64,000 nt of DNA. It comes from Streptomyces cacaoi (GTDB lineage: Bacteria; Actinomycetota; Actinomycetes; Streptomycetales; Streptomycetaceae). Where the stretch lies: contig NZ_BJMM01000009.1 of the NCBI RefSeq assembly GCF_006539165.1, positions 62,001-126,000 of the forward strand, written 5' to 3'. Position numbers and translations under genes: made by a program. Of the stretch, positions 8,375-16,250 are shown one piece after another. Positions within the stretch are counted from its first letter, which is position 1. Each line of letters starts with the position of its first letter. The notes below the pieces were generated by a model. The model saw nothing but the letters and a program-made list of their open reading frames with translations, did no database searches and was not told the DNA's origin.

Positions 8375-8681
8375 ACGGGCCTCCGGTCCGGCCGCACCGC
8401 CCCGATCACCCGGCCGGGCCCGCGCATGCCCCGCAGGAATGGCACAGGAACGGACGGATCTTGGACGCGCGCAGGGACACGGCCGTTCACTGGTGTGTGC
8501 CGCACGATGCGGAGATCGCGGCACGGGGCCCACCGATTCCCGCGGACCAACTCGACCGGTACCGCGGGGAGTCGGTCCGGCCGCGCGCCGCCGGTGCGCC
8601 CGGACGGTGCGGCGCGGCCGATGCCCGCCCCGCCCGCACGCCCGCCACAAGGAACGCACGCCTACCGGACCGGAGCCGGAG

Positions 8682-9683
8682 ATGACCGACCAGCGCCTCA
8701 TCGCCGTGGAAGAACACCTCACCACCCCCGCGTTCCTCCAGCGGGCCCACGCCCTGGACTGCTACCCCGGCGACCGTACCGAGGTGCGCCTCACGCGCGC
8801 GGTCGAGAGCGAGGACCCCACCCGGTCCCAACTCCTCGACCTCGACGCCCGCCTGGCCGTCATGGACGCATGCGGACAGGACATGGCCCTGCTCAGCCTC
8901 AATCCGCCGGGAGTGCAGCCCTACGGCCCGGCCGACGCGGTCCCGCTGGCCCGCGACGTCAACGACGCGCTGGCCCGGATCGTCCGCGACCACCCCGGCC
9001 GCTTCGGCGGACTCGCCACCGTCGCACCGCAGGCCCCCGACGAGGCCGCGGCGGAGATCGAGCGCGCGAAGCACACGCTCGGACTGCACGGCATCATGAT
9101 CAACTCGCATACCGACGGGCACTACCTCGACGAGCCGCGGTTCGCCCCGCTGCTGCAAGCCGCCCAGGCACACCGCGTACCGCTCTATCTGCACCCGCGG
9201 GTGCCGAGCATGCTCGCCCCCTACGCTGCCCATGGCCTGTCCGGTGCCGTCTGGGGCTACGCGGCCGAGGCCGGGCTGCACGCCATGCGCCTCGTCATGA
9301 GCGGCACGCTGGACCGCTACCCGGACCTGAGCATCGTTCTGGGGCACCTCGGCGAAGGCATCCCGTTCCACTTGTCGCGCATCGACAACCGCTACGCCTT
9401 CGCCCGGCGCGTCTCCGGCGCGGCCACGCCCACCGCGCGGCTGGAGCTGACGCCCGGCGAGTACTTCCGGCGCAACTTCACCTTCACCACCAGCGGGATC
9501 GACGATCCCCACGTCCTGGAACTCGCGCTGCGCACGGTGGGCGACGACCGCATCATGTTCGCCGTCGACGCCCCCTACGAGGAGACGGCGGAGGCCGTCC
9601 GCTTCCTCGCGGCGGCGCCGCTCAGCGACACCCAGCGCGCGAACATCAGCCACCGCACCGCCGAACGCGTCTTCGGCCTGTAG
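8682..9683 (+). CDS. Amidohydrolase-2 family protein (ACMSD / resorcylate-decarboxylase-like)
   Basis: The 333-residue protein starts at ATG 8682 after CGGAGCCGGAG. Its opening RLIAVEEH places a Glu and His where the family has its first metal ligands (the EEH form of gamma-resorcylate and dihydroxybenzoate decarboxylases). Later conserved parts are GIMINSHTDGHYLDEPRF, LYLHPR (metal His), LGHLGEGIPF and FAVDAPYEE (Asp). Known members are metal-dependent non-oxidative decarboxylases or lactone hydrolases of aromatic or semialdehyde acids. The gene stands alone and converges on the hydrolase at 9737, so the substrate cannot be inferred from context. Confidence is high in the fold and low in the reaction. 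Confidence 0.85.
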   Translation: MTDQRLIAVEEHLTTPAFLQRAHALDCYPGDRTEVRLTRAVESEDPTRSQLLDLDARLAVMDACGQDMALLSLNPPGVQPYGPADAVPLARDVNDALARIVRDHPGRFGGLATVAPQAPDEAAAEIERAKHTLGLHGIMINSHTDGHYLDEPRFAPLLQAAQAHRVPLYLHPRVPSMLAPYAAHGLSGAVWGYAAEAGLHAMRLVMSGTLDRYPDLSIVLGHLGEGIPFHLSRIDNRYAFARRVSGAATPTARLELTPGEYFRRNFTFTTSGIDDPHVLELALRTVGDDRIMFAVDAPYEETAEAVRFLAAAPLSDTQRANISHRTAERVFGL

Positions 9684-9689
9684 GGACCC

Positions 9690-9732
9690 GTCTCCGTGCC
9701 GAAACGCTCAACGCCCCGCCAGGGACGGAGAC
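9690..9732. terminator. Possible bidirectional terminator (8-bp stem, long loop)
   Basis: GTCTCCGT at 9690-9697 pairs perfectly with ACGGAGAC at 9725-9732 across a 27-nt loop, between the converging amidohydrolase and hydrolase genes. There is no T-run. The long loop makes this a weak call. Confidence 0.35.
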
Positions 9733-9736
9733 TTGC

Positions 9737-10708
9737 TCACTTGCTGTCCACCCGTCCCAGCGGCTCCGGGTCCTCGTCCAGCGCGGTCACCGCGGCCTTC
9801 CACGCCGTCTCCTCGCCGAGCAGCGCGCCGCGCAGATAGGCGGTGGTGAGCCGCTGGAGCAGGGCGACCCGTGCCGGGCTCTCGTCCGTCGTCTCGGCGA
9901 CCTCGTGGCCCGGGACGCCGCCGAGAGAGTGCTCGGCACCGAACAGCGTGAGCAGGCTCTTGCTGCCGGGGCTGTGGGTGTAGGGGTCGGTGAACCAGTC
10001 GGGGCCGCGGGTGGAGAGGGCGGAGTCGTCCCGGTCTCCGGCGACGACGAGCGCGGGGGCGGTCATGGCGGCGAACGACGGCCGCATGAAGGGGAGGTGC
10101 TCGGCCGCGAAGGGGGTGAGGGTGTCGCCCAGGCCGGGCGCGGCGAGCAGGACGCCCGCGGTGACCCGGGGGTCGGTCAGGTCCTCGCCGGGCACCCCGT
10201 CGGCGTCGAGGACGCGTGCGCCGAGCAGTGTGCTCGCCGTCTGGGCGCCCCAGGAGTGCCCGGCGACGGCGGCTCGGCCCGGGTCGGTGCGCCCGGCGAG
10301 CCCGGGCACGGCGGCTTCGAGCACGTCGAGGGCGTCGAGCACCCGGGCGAGGTCGTCGACGCGGATGCGCCATATCCGGGGCGTGCGGGGGTCGTCGGCG
10401 GGGAGGCCGAGCGTCCGGGAGTCGAGGTGGGTGGGCTGGACGACGACGAAGCCGTGCGCGGCCCAGTGGTCGGCCAGCGGGGCGTAGCCGTCCAGGGACC
10501 AGCCGAAGCCGTGCGAGAAGACGAGCACGGGCAGGCCCTCGCCGGTCGCGGGCGCCGACACCCGCACCTGGAGGTCCTCGCCCCGGCCCGGCGCGGGCAG
10601 GACGACCGGCTTCGCGGAGACCACGGTGGCGGGTGCGCCCGCGGCAGGGGAGGCGTCCGGCGCGGTGTGCGGGGTGTGCGGGGTGCCGGGGGTGTTCGGG
10701 CCGGGCAT
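9737..10708 (-). CDS. Alpha/beta hydrolase (PAF-acetylhydrolase / chlorophyllase-like)
   Basis: This is a 323-residue protein starting at an ATG with GGAAGG upstream. After a Pro/Thr/Ala-rich N-terminus comes the alpha/beta-hydrolase core: oxyanion region VLVFSHGFGWSLDGYA, nucleophile elbow GHSWGAQ with Ser at residue 152, acid region VVAGDRDDSA and a probable catalytic His in FGAEHSLGG. No signal peptide is evident, so it is probably cytosolic. It lies on the same strand as the sulfatase gene but 365 bp downstream of it, with a large inverted repeat between, so it may be transcribed separately. The substrate is probably an ester; nothing narrows it further. Confidence 0.8.
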   Translation of the reverse strand: MPGPNTPGTPHTPHTAPDASPAAGAPATVVSAKPVVLPAPGRGEDLQVRVSAPATGEGLPVLVFSHGFGWSLDGYAPLADHWAAHGFVVVQPTHLDSRTLGLPADDPRTPRIWRIRVDDLARVLDALDVLEAAVPGLAGRTDPGRAAVAGHSWGAQTASTLLGARVLDADGVPGEDLTDPRVTAGVLLAAPGLGDTLTPFAAEHLPFMRPSFAAMTAPALVVAGDRDDSALSTRGPDWFTDPYTHSPGSKSLLTLFGAEHSLGGVPGHEVAETTDESPARVALLQRLTTAYLRGALLGEETAWKAAVTALDEDPEPLGRVDSK

Positions 10709-11073
10709 GGTGGTGCCTTCCGTTCGTGGCGGTGTCTCGTGGGGCGCGCTGCGTCCTCCGCTGTCCGTCGGCCGTGTCCTTCCGCAGGTACCTGGTGCCG
10801 TTCCCGACTGCCGTGTCCCCCCCCCGGGGTGTCTCCACTTCGGGAGGGGCGGCGGCGTGCGGGGGTCGGCGTGGGCCGGTGCGGCGGCGCGGTCGGCCCG
10901 GCCCCGGGGGCGTCCGGGCACACGTGGCCCGGGGCGCCGCCGGAGACGAGCAAAGCGGAACAGCGCTCCGGTAGGTTGTGTGAGAACTGTACGGAGCGTT
11001 GTTCCGCTTTGCAATGCCGGGCCGGCCGGGGCGCGGCGGAGGGGCGTCCCGGTGCGCCGTCCGGCTCCCGCGC
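10709..11073. other. 365-bp intergenic region with a large inverted repeat
   Basis: No gene is seen here. The region lies between the sulfatase stop and the hydrolase start, both on the minus strand. It holds the 21-bp inverted repeat at 10950-11012. The hydrolase promoter is presumably between that repeat and 10709. Confidence 0.6.
10950..11012. promoter_or_regulatory. 21-bp inverted repeat with 21-nt centre; paired operator or terminator
   Basis: The left arm at 10950-10970 starts GCAAAGCGGAACA and the right arm at 10992-11012 ends GTTCCGCTTTGC. The arms match at 20 of 21 positions, and the one mismatch would be a G-U pair in RNA. Each arm also contains a CGGAAC/GCTCCG-like dyad of the kind bound by TetR-family repressors. 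The centre includes TGTGTGAGAACTGTAC and could hold a promoter. There is no T-run, so a terminator for the sulfatase transcript is possible but less natural. Confidence 0.6.
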
Positions 11074-13359
11074 TCAGTCCCCGTGGAGCGCCGTCCGCAC
11101 CTCCTCGGACAGCTCGGGCGCGGGGGCCGGCACGGAGTCGAGGACGATCTCGTGCAGCACGCCCGTCCACGGGTGCGGCGGGCGGTAGGTGTCGTCCACG
11201 GGCAGCCCGCGGTCGTGGCCGACGCACAGCCCGGTGCCGCCGTGCTGGAAGACGAGGGGGAAGTCGCCGCCGAGCGGGACGGCCGCGACCGTGCGGCCGT
11301 CCTGGAGCAGGGCGAACTCCCGGGCCCGTGCGTCGAAGCGGAAGCCGATCCGGTGGCGGCCCGGCGGCAGCGGGTCGGGCGCCGTCACCCGGTCCAGGTC
11401 GCCGGCGCGGGAGCAGGCCAGGGTCAGCCGTCCGGCCAGGGCGTGCAGGACGAAGCCTCCGGTGCGGTCCCCGAGTGCGCACAGCACGCCCGCCGCCCCG
11501 TCCTGTGGGATCTCGGCGTCGGCGAGCAGGGTGAACCCGCCGGCCAGCGGCGGCAGCGCCTCGTCGTGCACCGGGCCGCCGCCCGGCCGGTAGACGGCGC
11601 GGCGGGGCTGCGGATGGCGCGGCGGTATGAGGGCGGTGAGCCGGTCCTGGAGGGTGTCGTCCAGGGGCAGGACGTTGTTGCGCTCCGCCTCGGCCTGCCA
11701 CAGCTCCGTCAACTCGGCCACGACCTCGGGGTGTTCGCCGGAGAGGTCGCGTGCCTCGGCGAAGTCGTCGGAGAGGCGGAAGAGGGACCAGTGGTCGGTG
11801 GCGAAGTCGCGGCTGCCGAGCAGCAGCCGCTCCTCGTCCTGGACACCGCGCGAGACATGGTCGGTGGTGGCCTTCCAGTCCCCGTGGATGATCGAGCGCG
11901 AGCCCAGCATCTCGAAGTACTGCGTCGTGCGCGGGGCGGGCGCCCGCGGATCGTCGAACGTGGGCAGGAGGCTGCGGCCGTCGACCGGCTGCTGGGGTAC
12001 GCCGTCCACGGTGTCGGGGGGTTCGACGCCGCACGCCTGGAGGATCGTCGGCATGAGGTCGACGGCGTGGGTGAGCTGGCCGCGGATGCCGCCGCGGTCG
12101 GTGATGGCGCGCGGCCAGTGCGCGATGAGCGGTGCGCGGGTGCCGCCGAGCCAGGTGTAGCGCTTCCACAGCCGCAGGGGCGTGTTGCCGGCCCAGGCCC
12201 AGCCCCAGGCGTAGTGCGGATAGGTGTCCGGGCCGCCCCAGTTGTCCAGCCGGGCGAGGTTGCGTGCGGTGGAGTCGCCCATGCGGGAGGAGAAGCGGTG
12301 CTCGTTGTCGGTGCCGAGCTGCCCGCCCTCGGCGCTGGCGCCGTTGTCGGAGAGGAACAGGATCAGGGTGTCGTCCAGCCGGCCGAGGCGTTCCAGGAAG
12401 GCGAGGAGCCGGCCGATCTGTGCGTCGGTGTGGGTGAGGAAGCCGGCGTAGACCTCCTGCATCCGCGCGAAGACGCGGCGTTCGTCGGCGCCGAGCGTCT
12501 CCCAGTCGGGGATCCACGGCGGGCGGGGCGGCAGTTCGGTGCCCGCCGGGACGGTGCCCTGGGCGAGCTGCCGGGCGAAGACCTCCTCGCGCCAGCGTTC
12601 CCAGCCGCCGTCGAACCGGCCGTGGTAGGGGCGCACCCACTCGGGCGCGACGTGGTGCGGGGAGTGCATGGCGCCGAACGGCAGATAGAGGAAGTACGGC
12701 TTGTCGGGTGTGGCCTGCTTCTGGTCGAGGATCATCCGCTGGGCCGTCGCCACCAGGTCCTCGCTGAGGTGGTAGCCGTCCTCCGGCCCGGCCGGAGGTT
12801 CGGTGTAGTGGTTGTCGCGGACGAGTTGGGGCGCCCAGTGGTTGGCGTCGCCCTGGAGGAAGCCGTAGAAGCGCTCGAAGCCGTAGCCGAGCGGCCAGCG
12901 GTCGAACGGGCCGGAGGCCGAACGCTCCCACCGGGGCGTGAGATGCCACTTGCCGACGGCCAGTGTCGAGTACCCGGCGTCCCGCAGGAGGCGGGGGAGC
13001 GGCGTGGCCGAGGGCGGTATCCGGGCGGTGTATCCCGGGCGGTTGATCGGCAGGTCCACCAGGAAGCCCATGCCGACGGCGTGGTGGTTGCGTCCGGTCA
13101 GCAGGCAGGCCCGGGTGGGCGAGCACATGGCGGTGACGTGGAAGCGGTTGTAGCGCAGCCCTCCGGCCGCCAGCCGGTCGATGTGCGGGGTGGCGATGTC
13201 CGAGCCGAACGCGCCGGTCTGTGCGAAGCCCAGATCGTCGAGGACGATGACGACGACGTCGGGGGCGTCCGGCGCGGGGCGCGGGTCCCGCAGATGCGCG
13301 GCGCCGGCGTCGTCCCCGCCGCCGGTGCGCGGGGCGGTCGGGCCGGGTGTGTGCGGCAT
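11074..13359 (-). CDS. Type I sulfatase (arylsulfatase) with C-terminal beta-sandwich-like domain
   Basis: The 761-residue protein has the sulfatase core. Metal-binding Asp41-Asp42 lie in VVVIVLDDLGF, and the formylglycine motif CSPTRACLLTGR has Cys79, the residue matured to formylglycine. KWHL and HSPHH segments and an SDNGASAEGG stretch supply further active-site residues. The last 200 or so residues look like a non-catalytic beta-sandwich. Start 13359 has AGAGGAGAG 5 nt upstream; an in-frame GTG at 13449 is possible but poorly spaced. No signal peptide is obvious. It hydrolyses sulfate esters, probably for sulfur scavenging. A TetR gene diverges from it, with an operator-like palindrome between. 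Activation needs a formylglycine-generating enzyme, which is not in this window. Confidence 0.92.
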   Translation of the reverse strand: MPHTPGPTAPRTGGGDDAGAAHLRDPRPAPDAPDVVVIVLDDLGFAQTGAFGSDIATPHIDRLAAGGLRYNRFHVTAMCSPTRACLLTGRNHHAVGMGFLVDLPINRPGYTARIPPSATPLPRLLRDAGYSTLAVGKWHLTPRWERSASGPFDRWPLGYGFERFYGFLQGDANHWAPQLVRDNHYTEPPAGPEDGYHLSEDLVATAQRMILDQKQATPDKPYFLYLPFGAMHSPHHVAPEWVRPYHGRFDGGWERWREEVFARQLAQGTVPAGTELPPRPPWIPDWETLGADERRVFARMQEVYAGFLTHTDAQIGRLLAFLERLGRLDDTLILFLSDNGASAEGGQLGTDNEHRFSSRMGDSTARNLARLDNWGGPDTYPHYAWGWAWAGNTPLRLWKRYTWLGGTRAPLIAHWPRAITDRGGIRGQLTHAVDLMPTILQACGVEPPDTVDGVPQQPVDGRSLLPTFDDPRAPAPRTTQYFEMLGSRSIIHGDWKATTDHVSRGVQDEERLLLGSRDFATDHWSLFRLSDDFAEARDLSGEHPEVVAELTELWQAEAERNNVLPLDDTLQDRLTALIPPRHPQPRRAVYRPGGGPVHDEALPPLAGGFTLLADAEIPQDGAAGVLCALGDRTGGFVLHALAGRLTLACSRAGDLDRVTAPDPLPPGRHRIGFRFDARAREFALLQDGRTVAAVPLGGDFPLVFQHGGTGLCVGHDRGLPVDDTYRPPHPWTGVLHEIVLDSVPAPAPELSEEVRTALHGD

Positions 13360-13452
13360 GGGCTCTCCTCTCTGCGTGTGCGGCGGTCCGCCGTGTGCGG
13401 TGGGGCCGAAGCGGCGGTGCCAACCGCTGTGCACGGGCGCGGTGTTCACGCC

Positions 13453-13458
13453 TTGACA
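13453..13458 (+). promoter_or_regulatory. -35-like TTGACA upstream of the TetR gene
   Basis: The hexamer is a perfect sigma-70-type -35. Seventeen nt downstream lies TTTAGT, a weak -10 that overlaps the palindrome at 13464-13479. A repressor bound there would block this promoter. Confidence 0.5.
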
Positions 13459-13463
13459 CTCAT

Positions 13464-13479
13464 TAAAGCAGCTGTTTTA
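13464..13479. promoter_or_regulatory. Palindromic operator candidate between sulfatase and TetR genes
   Basis: The 16-bp dyad TAAAGCAGCTGTTTTA matches its reverse complement at 14 of 16 positions and is centred on CAGCTG. It lies between the divergent sulfatase and TetR genes in one of the few AT-rich stretches here. TetR proteins commonly bind such a site to control themselves and the divergent gene, so the TetR at 13533 is the obvious candidate ligand. Confidence 0.7.
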
Positions 13480-13532
13480 GTCGCGGTGTCCGGGCGTATT
13501 CGCGCGCCTTCGCACACCGGGAGCCGGAGAAG

Positions 13533-14213
13533 ATGTCCACCGAATTGCAGATCCTCTACGCGGGCGAACGGCTCTTCGCGAAGCAGGGGATCGACGCGAC
13601 CTCGCTGCGTCAGATCAGCACCGCGGCCGGGCAGCGCAACACCGCTGCCGCGCAATATCATTTCGGGGACAAACGGAAGCTGATCGAGGCCGTCTTCCGT
13701 CATCGGCTCGGCGTCATCGACGCCCGGCGGCACGAAATGCTGGAATCCGCCCGGAAGGCGGGCCGTACCGCCGATCCGTGGGAGTTGACGGAAATCCTCG
13801 TACGGCCCCTCGCGGAACAGGCGTTGCGGCCCGGCAGCCACTATGTCCGCTTTCTCCAGCGCGTCTTCGAGTACACCGGGCTCGACGTGGCCGCGCTGCG
13901 GGAGATCGGCGGCGTCGACGAGGCGGTCGCCGTCGGCCGGTTGCTGGGCGACCGGCTGCCGCACCTGGCCGGCTCGCTGGTGCACCGACGGCACCGCTGG
14001 GCGGGGCAGTTGATCATCGCGGGCCTCGCCGATCTGGAGCGGCGGTCCGCCGAACCCGCGGACGGCGACGGCGCATCCGACACGACGGACCCCGAGGCCG
14101 ACATCCTCGGTCTGATCGACGCGGTGACCGGGCTGCTGACCGCCCCCGTCTCCGAGCGATCCGCCGCCCGCCGCACCGCGCCGGACACCCCCGCGGCGGA
14201 GGCGGTCCGATGA
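13533..14213 (+). CDS. TetR-family transcriptional regulator
   Basis: This is a 226-residue protein with an N-terminal TetR DNA-binding domain: ILYAGERLFAKQGIDATSLR, QISTAAGQRNTAAAQYHFGD and KRKLIEAVFRHR are the three canonical segments, the recognition helix lying just before YHFGD. The C-terminal ligand domain is not recognisable and ends in a Thr/Ala/Pro-rich tail. The ATG follows GGAGCCGGAGAAG. The stop overlaps the start of the downstream membrane protein (ATGA), so they are co-transcribed. It is divergent from the sulfatase and probably controls it through the palindrome at 13464. Confidence 0.9.
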   Translation: MSTELQILYAGERLFAKQGIDATSLRQISTAAGQRNTAAAQYHFGDKRKLIEAVFRHRLGVIDARRHEMLESARKAGRTADPWELTEILVRPLAEQALRPGSHYVRFLQRVFEYTGLDVAALREIGGVDEAVAVGRLLGDRLPHLAGSLVHRRHRWAGQLIIAGLADLERRSAEPADGDGASDTTDPEADILGLIDAVTGLLTAPVSERSAARRTAPDTPAAEAVR

Positions 14214-14632
14214 CGGGCGCTCCGACGGCGGGCCGGGCCCCCGGTGCCACGCCGGCCGCCCCCCGCACGGTCCGTCTCGCCTACACCGGCATCGGGCTGC
14301 TGATCGGGGCCGCGTGGCTGGTCGGCCGCGATGTGCCCCCGGTGGAGCACGCGTTGCGGCTGCTCGTCGTCGTGGTGGTGGTGCCCGCGCTGATGCGGCT
14401 GCTGCGCCGGTTCCGGGCGGTCGCCGTCAGCCATCCGCCGATGCGTCTGCTGATCGTGGCCAAGGTGCTGCTGGTCGCCGCCGCCCTCGGCCTCGATGTG
14501 CTGCTGGCCCGCTGGACCGACTGGGCCGCCGCCCTCACCGCCCTCGCGCTGGCCCTCGCCGTGGCACTCGGCGGCCCGGTGCTGCACACGAGGTTCCCGC
14601 CACCGGACGGGACGGCCTCCTCCACCGGGTGA
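14210..14632 (+). CDS. Small membrane protein of unknown function
   Basis: The 140-residue protein overlaps the TetR stop by 4 nt. About four hydrophobic segments are visible: YTGIGLLIGAAWLVG, ALRLLVVVVVVPALM, LLIVAKVLLVAAALGLDVLL and LTALALALAVALGG. Basic residues in LLRRFRAV suggest the intervening loop is cytoplasmic. I do not recognise a family. Translational coupling to TetR suggests a shared role with the sulfatase regulon, perhaps transport or sensing of a product, but this is only context. Confidence 0.75.
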   Translation: MTGAPTAGRAPGATPAAPRTVRLAYTGIGLLIGAAWLVGRDVPPVEHALRLLVVVVVVPALMRLLRRFRAVAVSHPPMRLLIVAKVLLVAAALGLDVLLARWTDWAAALTALALALAVALGGPVLHTRFPPPDGTASSTG

Positions 14633-14763
14633 GCCGGTCCGCGCGGTGCGGCCCCTCCCGTCCGTGAGCCGCACCCGTCGGGCATCGTGGAGGCGCCGGC
14701 CCGCCGGCCCGCCGGATCCCCGCGCTGCCGCGGGCGGCGGACGACGCACCGAGGAGGACGACC

Positions 14764-15276
14764 GTGACGCACGCCGAGCCCACCCCCGACGAGATGCGGC
14801 ACCTGGAGCGAGCGGTGGAACTGGCCCGCGAGGCGCTCGACGCGGGAGACGAACCGTTCGGGTCGGTCCTCGTGGGTGCCGACGGCCGGGTGCTGGCCGA
14901 GGACCGCAACCGGGTGCGCACCGAGCAGGACCGCACCCGGCACCCGGAGTTCGCGCTGGCCCGGTGGGCGGCCGGCCGGCTCGGCCCGGAGGAGCGGGCC
15001 GCCGCCACCGTCTTCACCTCCGGCGAGCACTGCCCGATGTGCGCCGCCGCACACGGCTGGGCCGGGCTCGGCCGCATCGTCTACGCCCACTCCACCGAGC
15101 AGTTGACCCGGTGGCTCGACGCGCTGGGCGTCCCGCCGTCGCCCGTGCGCCCGCTGCCCGTCCAGGAGGTCGTGCCCGGACTGCCGGTCGAGGGCCCGGT
15201 ACCCGCGCTCGCCGACCGCCTGCACGCGCTGCACCGCGCCCACCACCGGGGGGGGGATGGCGCCGACCGGGCGTGA
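14764..15276 (+). CDS. CMP/dCMP-deaminase-fold protein (guanine or tRNA-adenosine deaminase-like)
   Basis: The 170-residue protein starts at GTG 14764 after CGAGGAGGA. It has the cytidine-deaminase zinc site: HPEFA with His60 as zinc ligand and Glu62 as proton shuttle, and EHCPMC with Cys90 and Cys93. The segment DAGDEPFGSVLVGADG is typical of the guanine/tRNA-adenosine deaminase branch. The usual Pro before the first Cys is His here (EHC rather than EPC). This lone gene is therefore probably a nucleobase or pterin-type deaminase rather than the essential tRNA enzyme TadA; substrate unknown. A run of eight or more G residues at about 15248-15256 near its 3' end could be a slippage site. Confidence 0.85.
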   Translation: MTHAEPTPDEMRHLERAVELAREALDAGDEPFGSVLVGADGRVLAEDRNRVRTEQDRTRHPEFALARWAAGRLGPEERAAATVFTSGEHCPMCAAAHGWAGLGRIVYAHSTEQLTRWLDALGVPPSPVRPLPVQEVVPGLPVEGPVPALADRLHALHRAHHRGGDGADRA

Positions 15277-15289
15277 CGGCGACGCCTGC

Positions 15290-15318
15290 CGCTCCCCGGG
15301 CACGCCCCCGGGGGAGCG
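15290..15318. terminator. Bidirectional hairpin terminator
   Basis: CGCTCCCC at 15290-15297 pairs perfectly with GGGGAGCG at 15311-15318, with further G-C pairing inside. It lies between the converging deaminase and hydroxylase genes. As is common in Streptomyces, there is no T-run. Confidence 0.6.
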
Positions 15319-15335
15319 TGGTGGCCCGGGGCCCG

Positions 15336-16250
15336 TCAGCCGCCGGCGGGGGGACGGGCCATGAAGCCGCGTGCGGACAGCGGAGGAAGGCCCAGGCGGT
15401 CGCGGGTGTCCTCGTCGAAGTCGTCGAGGAAGTCGTGCAGCACATCGGCGAGCCGGGGCAGGGACGGGACGGCGAACAGGACCGGCTGGTATCCGGCCAC
15501 CTGGTAGGGCAGCCGCACCAGGTCGGGGATGTCCCACGGCCGGATGTCCGCGTCCCGGAAGCGGTGCAGCTCACCGTAGGAGGACAGCAGGGCCGCGCCG
15601 TACGCCTTCGGCCGGCCCTCCTCCCACGCCACCCCGTACTCCAGCGTGTACCAGTAGACGCGGCTGATCAGGTCCAGCGCATCGGCGGACGCCACCCGCG
15701 CGGCGGCCCGTCCCACCGTCCGGTACAGCTCGGCGAACCACGGGTCGGCGAGATGGGTGCCGTGGCCGAACACGTCGTGCAGGACGTCGGGTTCGGGTGC
15801 GTAGAGCGGCACGGCGGGGTGGCGCACGTACTGCACGGCGTGGAACAGGCCGTCGGCCATGCGCCCGAGGAAGCGCTTGTTGGGCACGATGCCGCCGGCC
15901 AGGGTGAACCGGAAGCCCGACAGCGGCTGGAGGCGGTCGGAGACCTCCTCGTGCTGGGGCACATGGTCGGACGGCACCGGCGCCCGCTCGGCGGCCCGCA
16001 GTACGGCTTCGCACACCCGGCCGGGCTGCGTCTCGCGCAGGGCCGTGTGCACCGTGCGCCAGGTGCGGTGCTCCTCCTCGGTGTAGTCGACCCGGGGCGA
16101 GGGGGTGCCGGGCTCGTGCCCACGGGCCGGTGCGACCAGGGCGTTCCTGCGGCGCAGATATGCGGGGTCGGTGAATCCGGGGTGTTCGTCGGCCGTGCCG
16201 AGGCGGGTTCCCTCCGGGTCCAGCGGGGTCTGTCCCATCCAGTCGATCAT
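15336..16250 (-). CDS. phhA: Aromatic amino acid hydroxylase (phenylalanine 4-monooxygenase type)
   Basis: This is a 304-residue protein. The iron site of pterin-dependent hydroxylases is intact: EPDVLHDVFGH supplies His158 and His163 and YWYTLEYG supplies Glu204. The surrounding GRMADGLFHAVQYVRH and SRVYWYTLEYGVAW segments are diagnostic. There is no N-terminal ACT domain, as in bacterial single-domain PhhA. It would convert phenylalanine to tyrosine with tetrahydropterin and O2 in the cytosol. The chosen ATG (16250) has GGAGAC 7 nt upstream. No pterin carbinolamine dehydratase adjoins it. A Trp- or other aryl-specific member cannot be excluded by eye. Confidence 0.88.
   Translation of the reverse strand: MIDWMGQTPLDPEGTRLGTADEHPGFTDPAYLRRRNALVAPARGHEPGTPSPRVDYTEEEHRTWRTVHTALRETQPGRVCEAVLRAAERAPVPSDHVPQHEEVSDRLQPLSGFRFTLAGGIVPNKRFLGRMADGLFHAVQYVRHPAVPLYAPEPDVLHDVFGHGTHLADPWFAELYRTVGRAAARVASADALDLISRVYWYTLEYGVAWEEGRPKAYGAALLSSYGELHRFRDADIRPWDIPDLVRLPYQVAGYQPVLFAVPSLPRLADVLHDFLDDFDEDTRDRLGLPPLSARGFMARPPAGG

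Larger units (their letters stand above)
7419..8681. other. 1.26-kb tract with no convincing gene, dominated by simple repeats
   Basis: No frame here shows a start with ribosome binding site plus a recognisable or compositionally normal protein. It holds the 16-bp array at about 7441-7823, an 8-bp array at 7963-7994 and a 6-bp array at 8322-8374. The promoter for the amidohydrolase at 8682 should lie near its right end. Confidence 0.6.

Noticed and set aside
9737..13459. A 1240-residue minus-strand frame spanning the hydrolase and the sulfatase region
   Set aside because: Only its last 323 residues are a real protein (the hydrolase). The upstream part overlaps the sulfatase gene in another frame, is Arg/Pro-rich and has no recognisable domain; open frames are common by chance in such GC-rich DNA.
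15248..15256. Frameshift in the deaminase gene at a G run
   Set aside because: The zinc motifs and full fold come before it and the stop follows 20 bases later, so a shift would alter only the last few residues. A sequencing-length error cannot be excluded but does not change the call.
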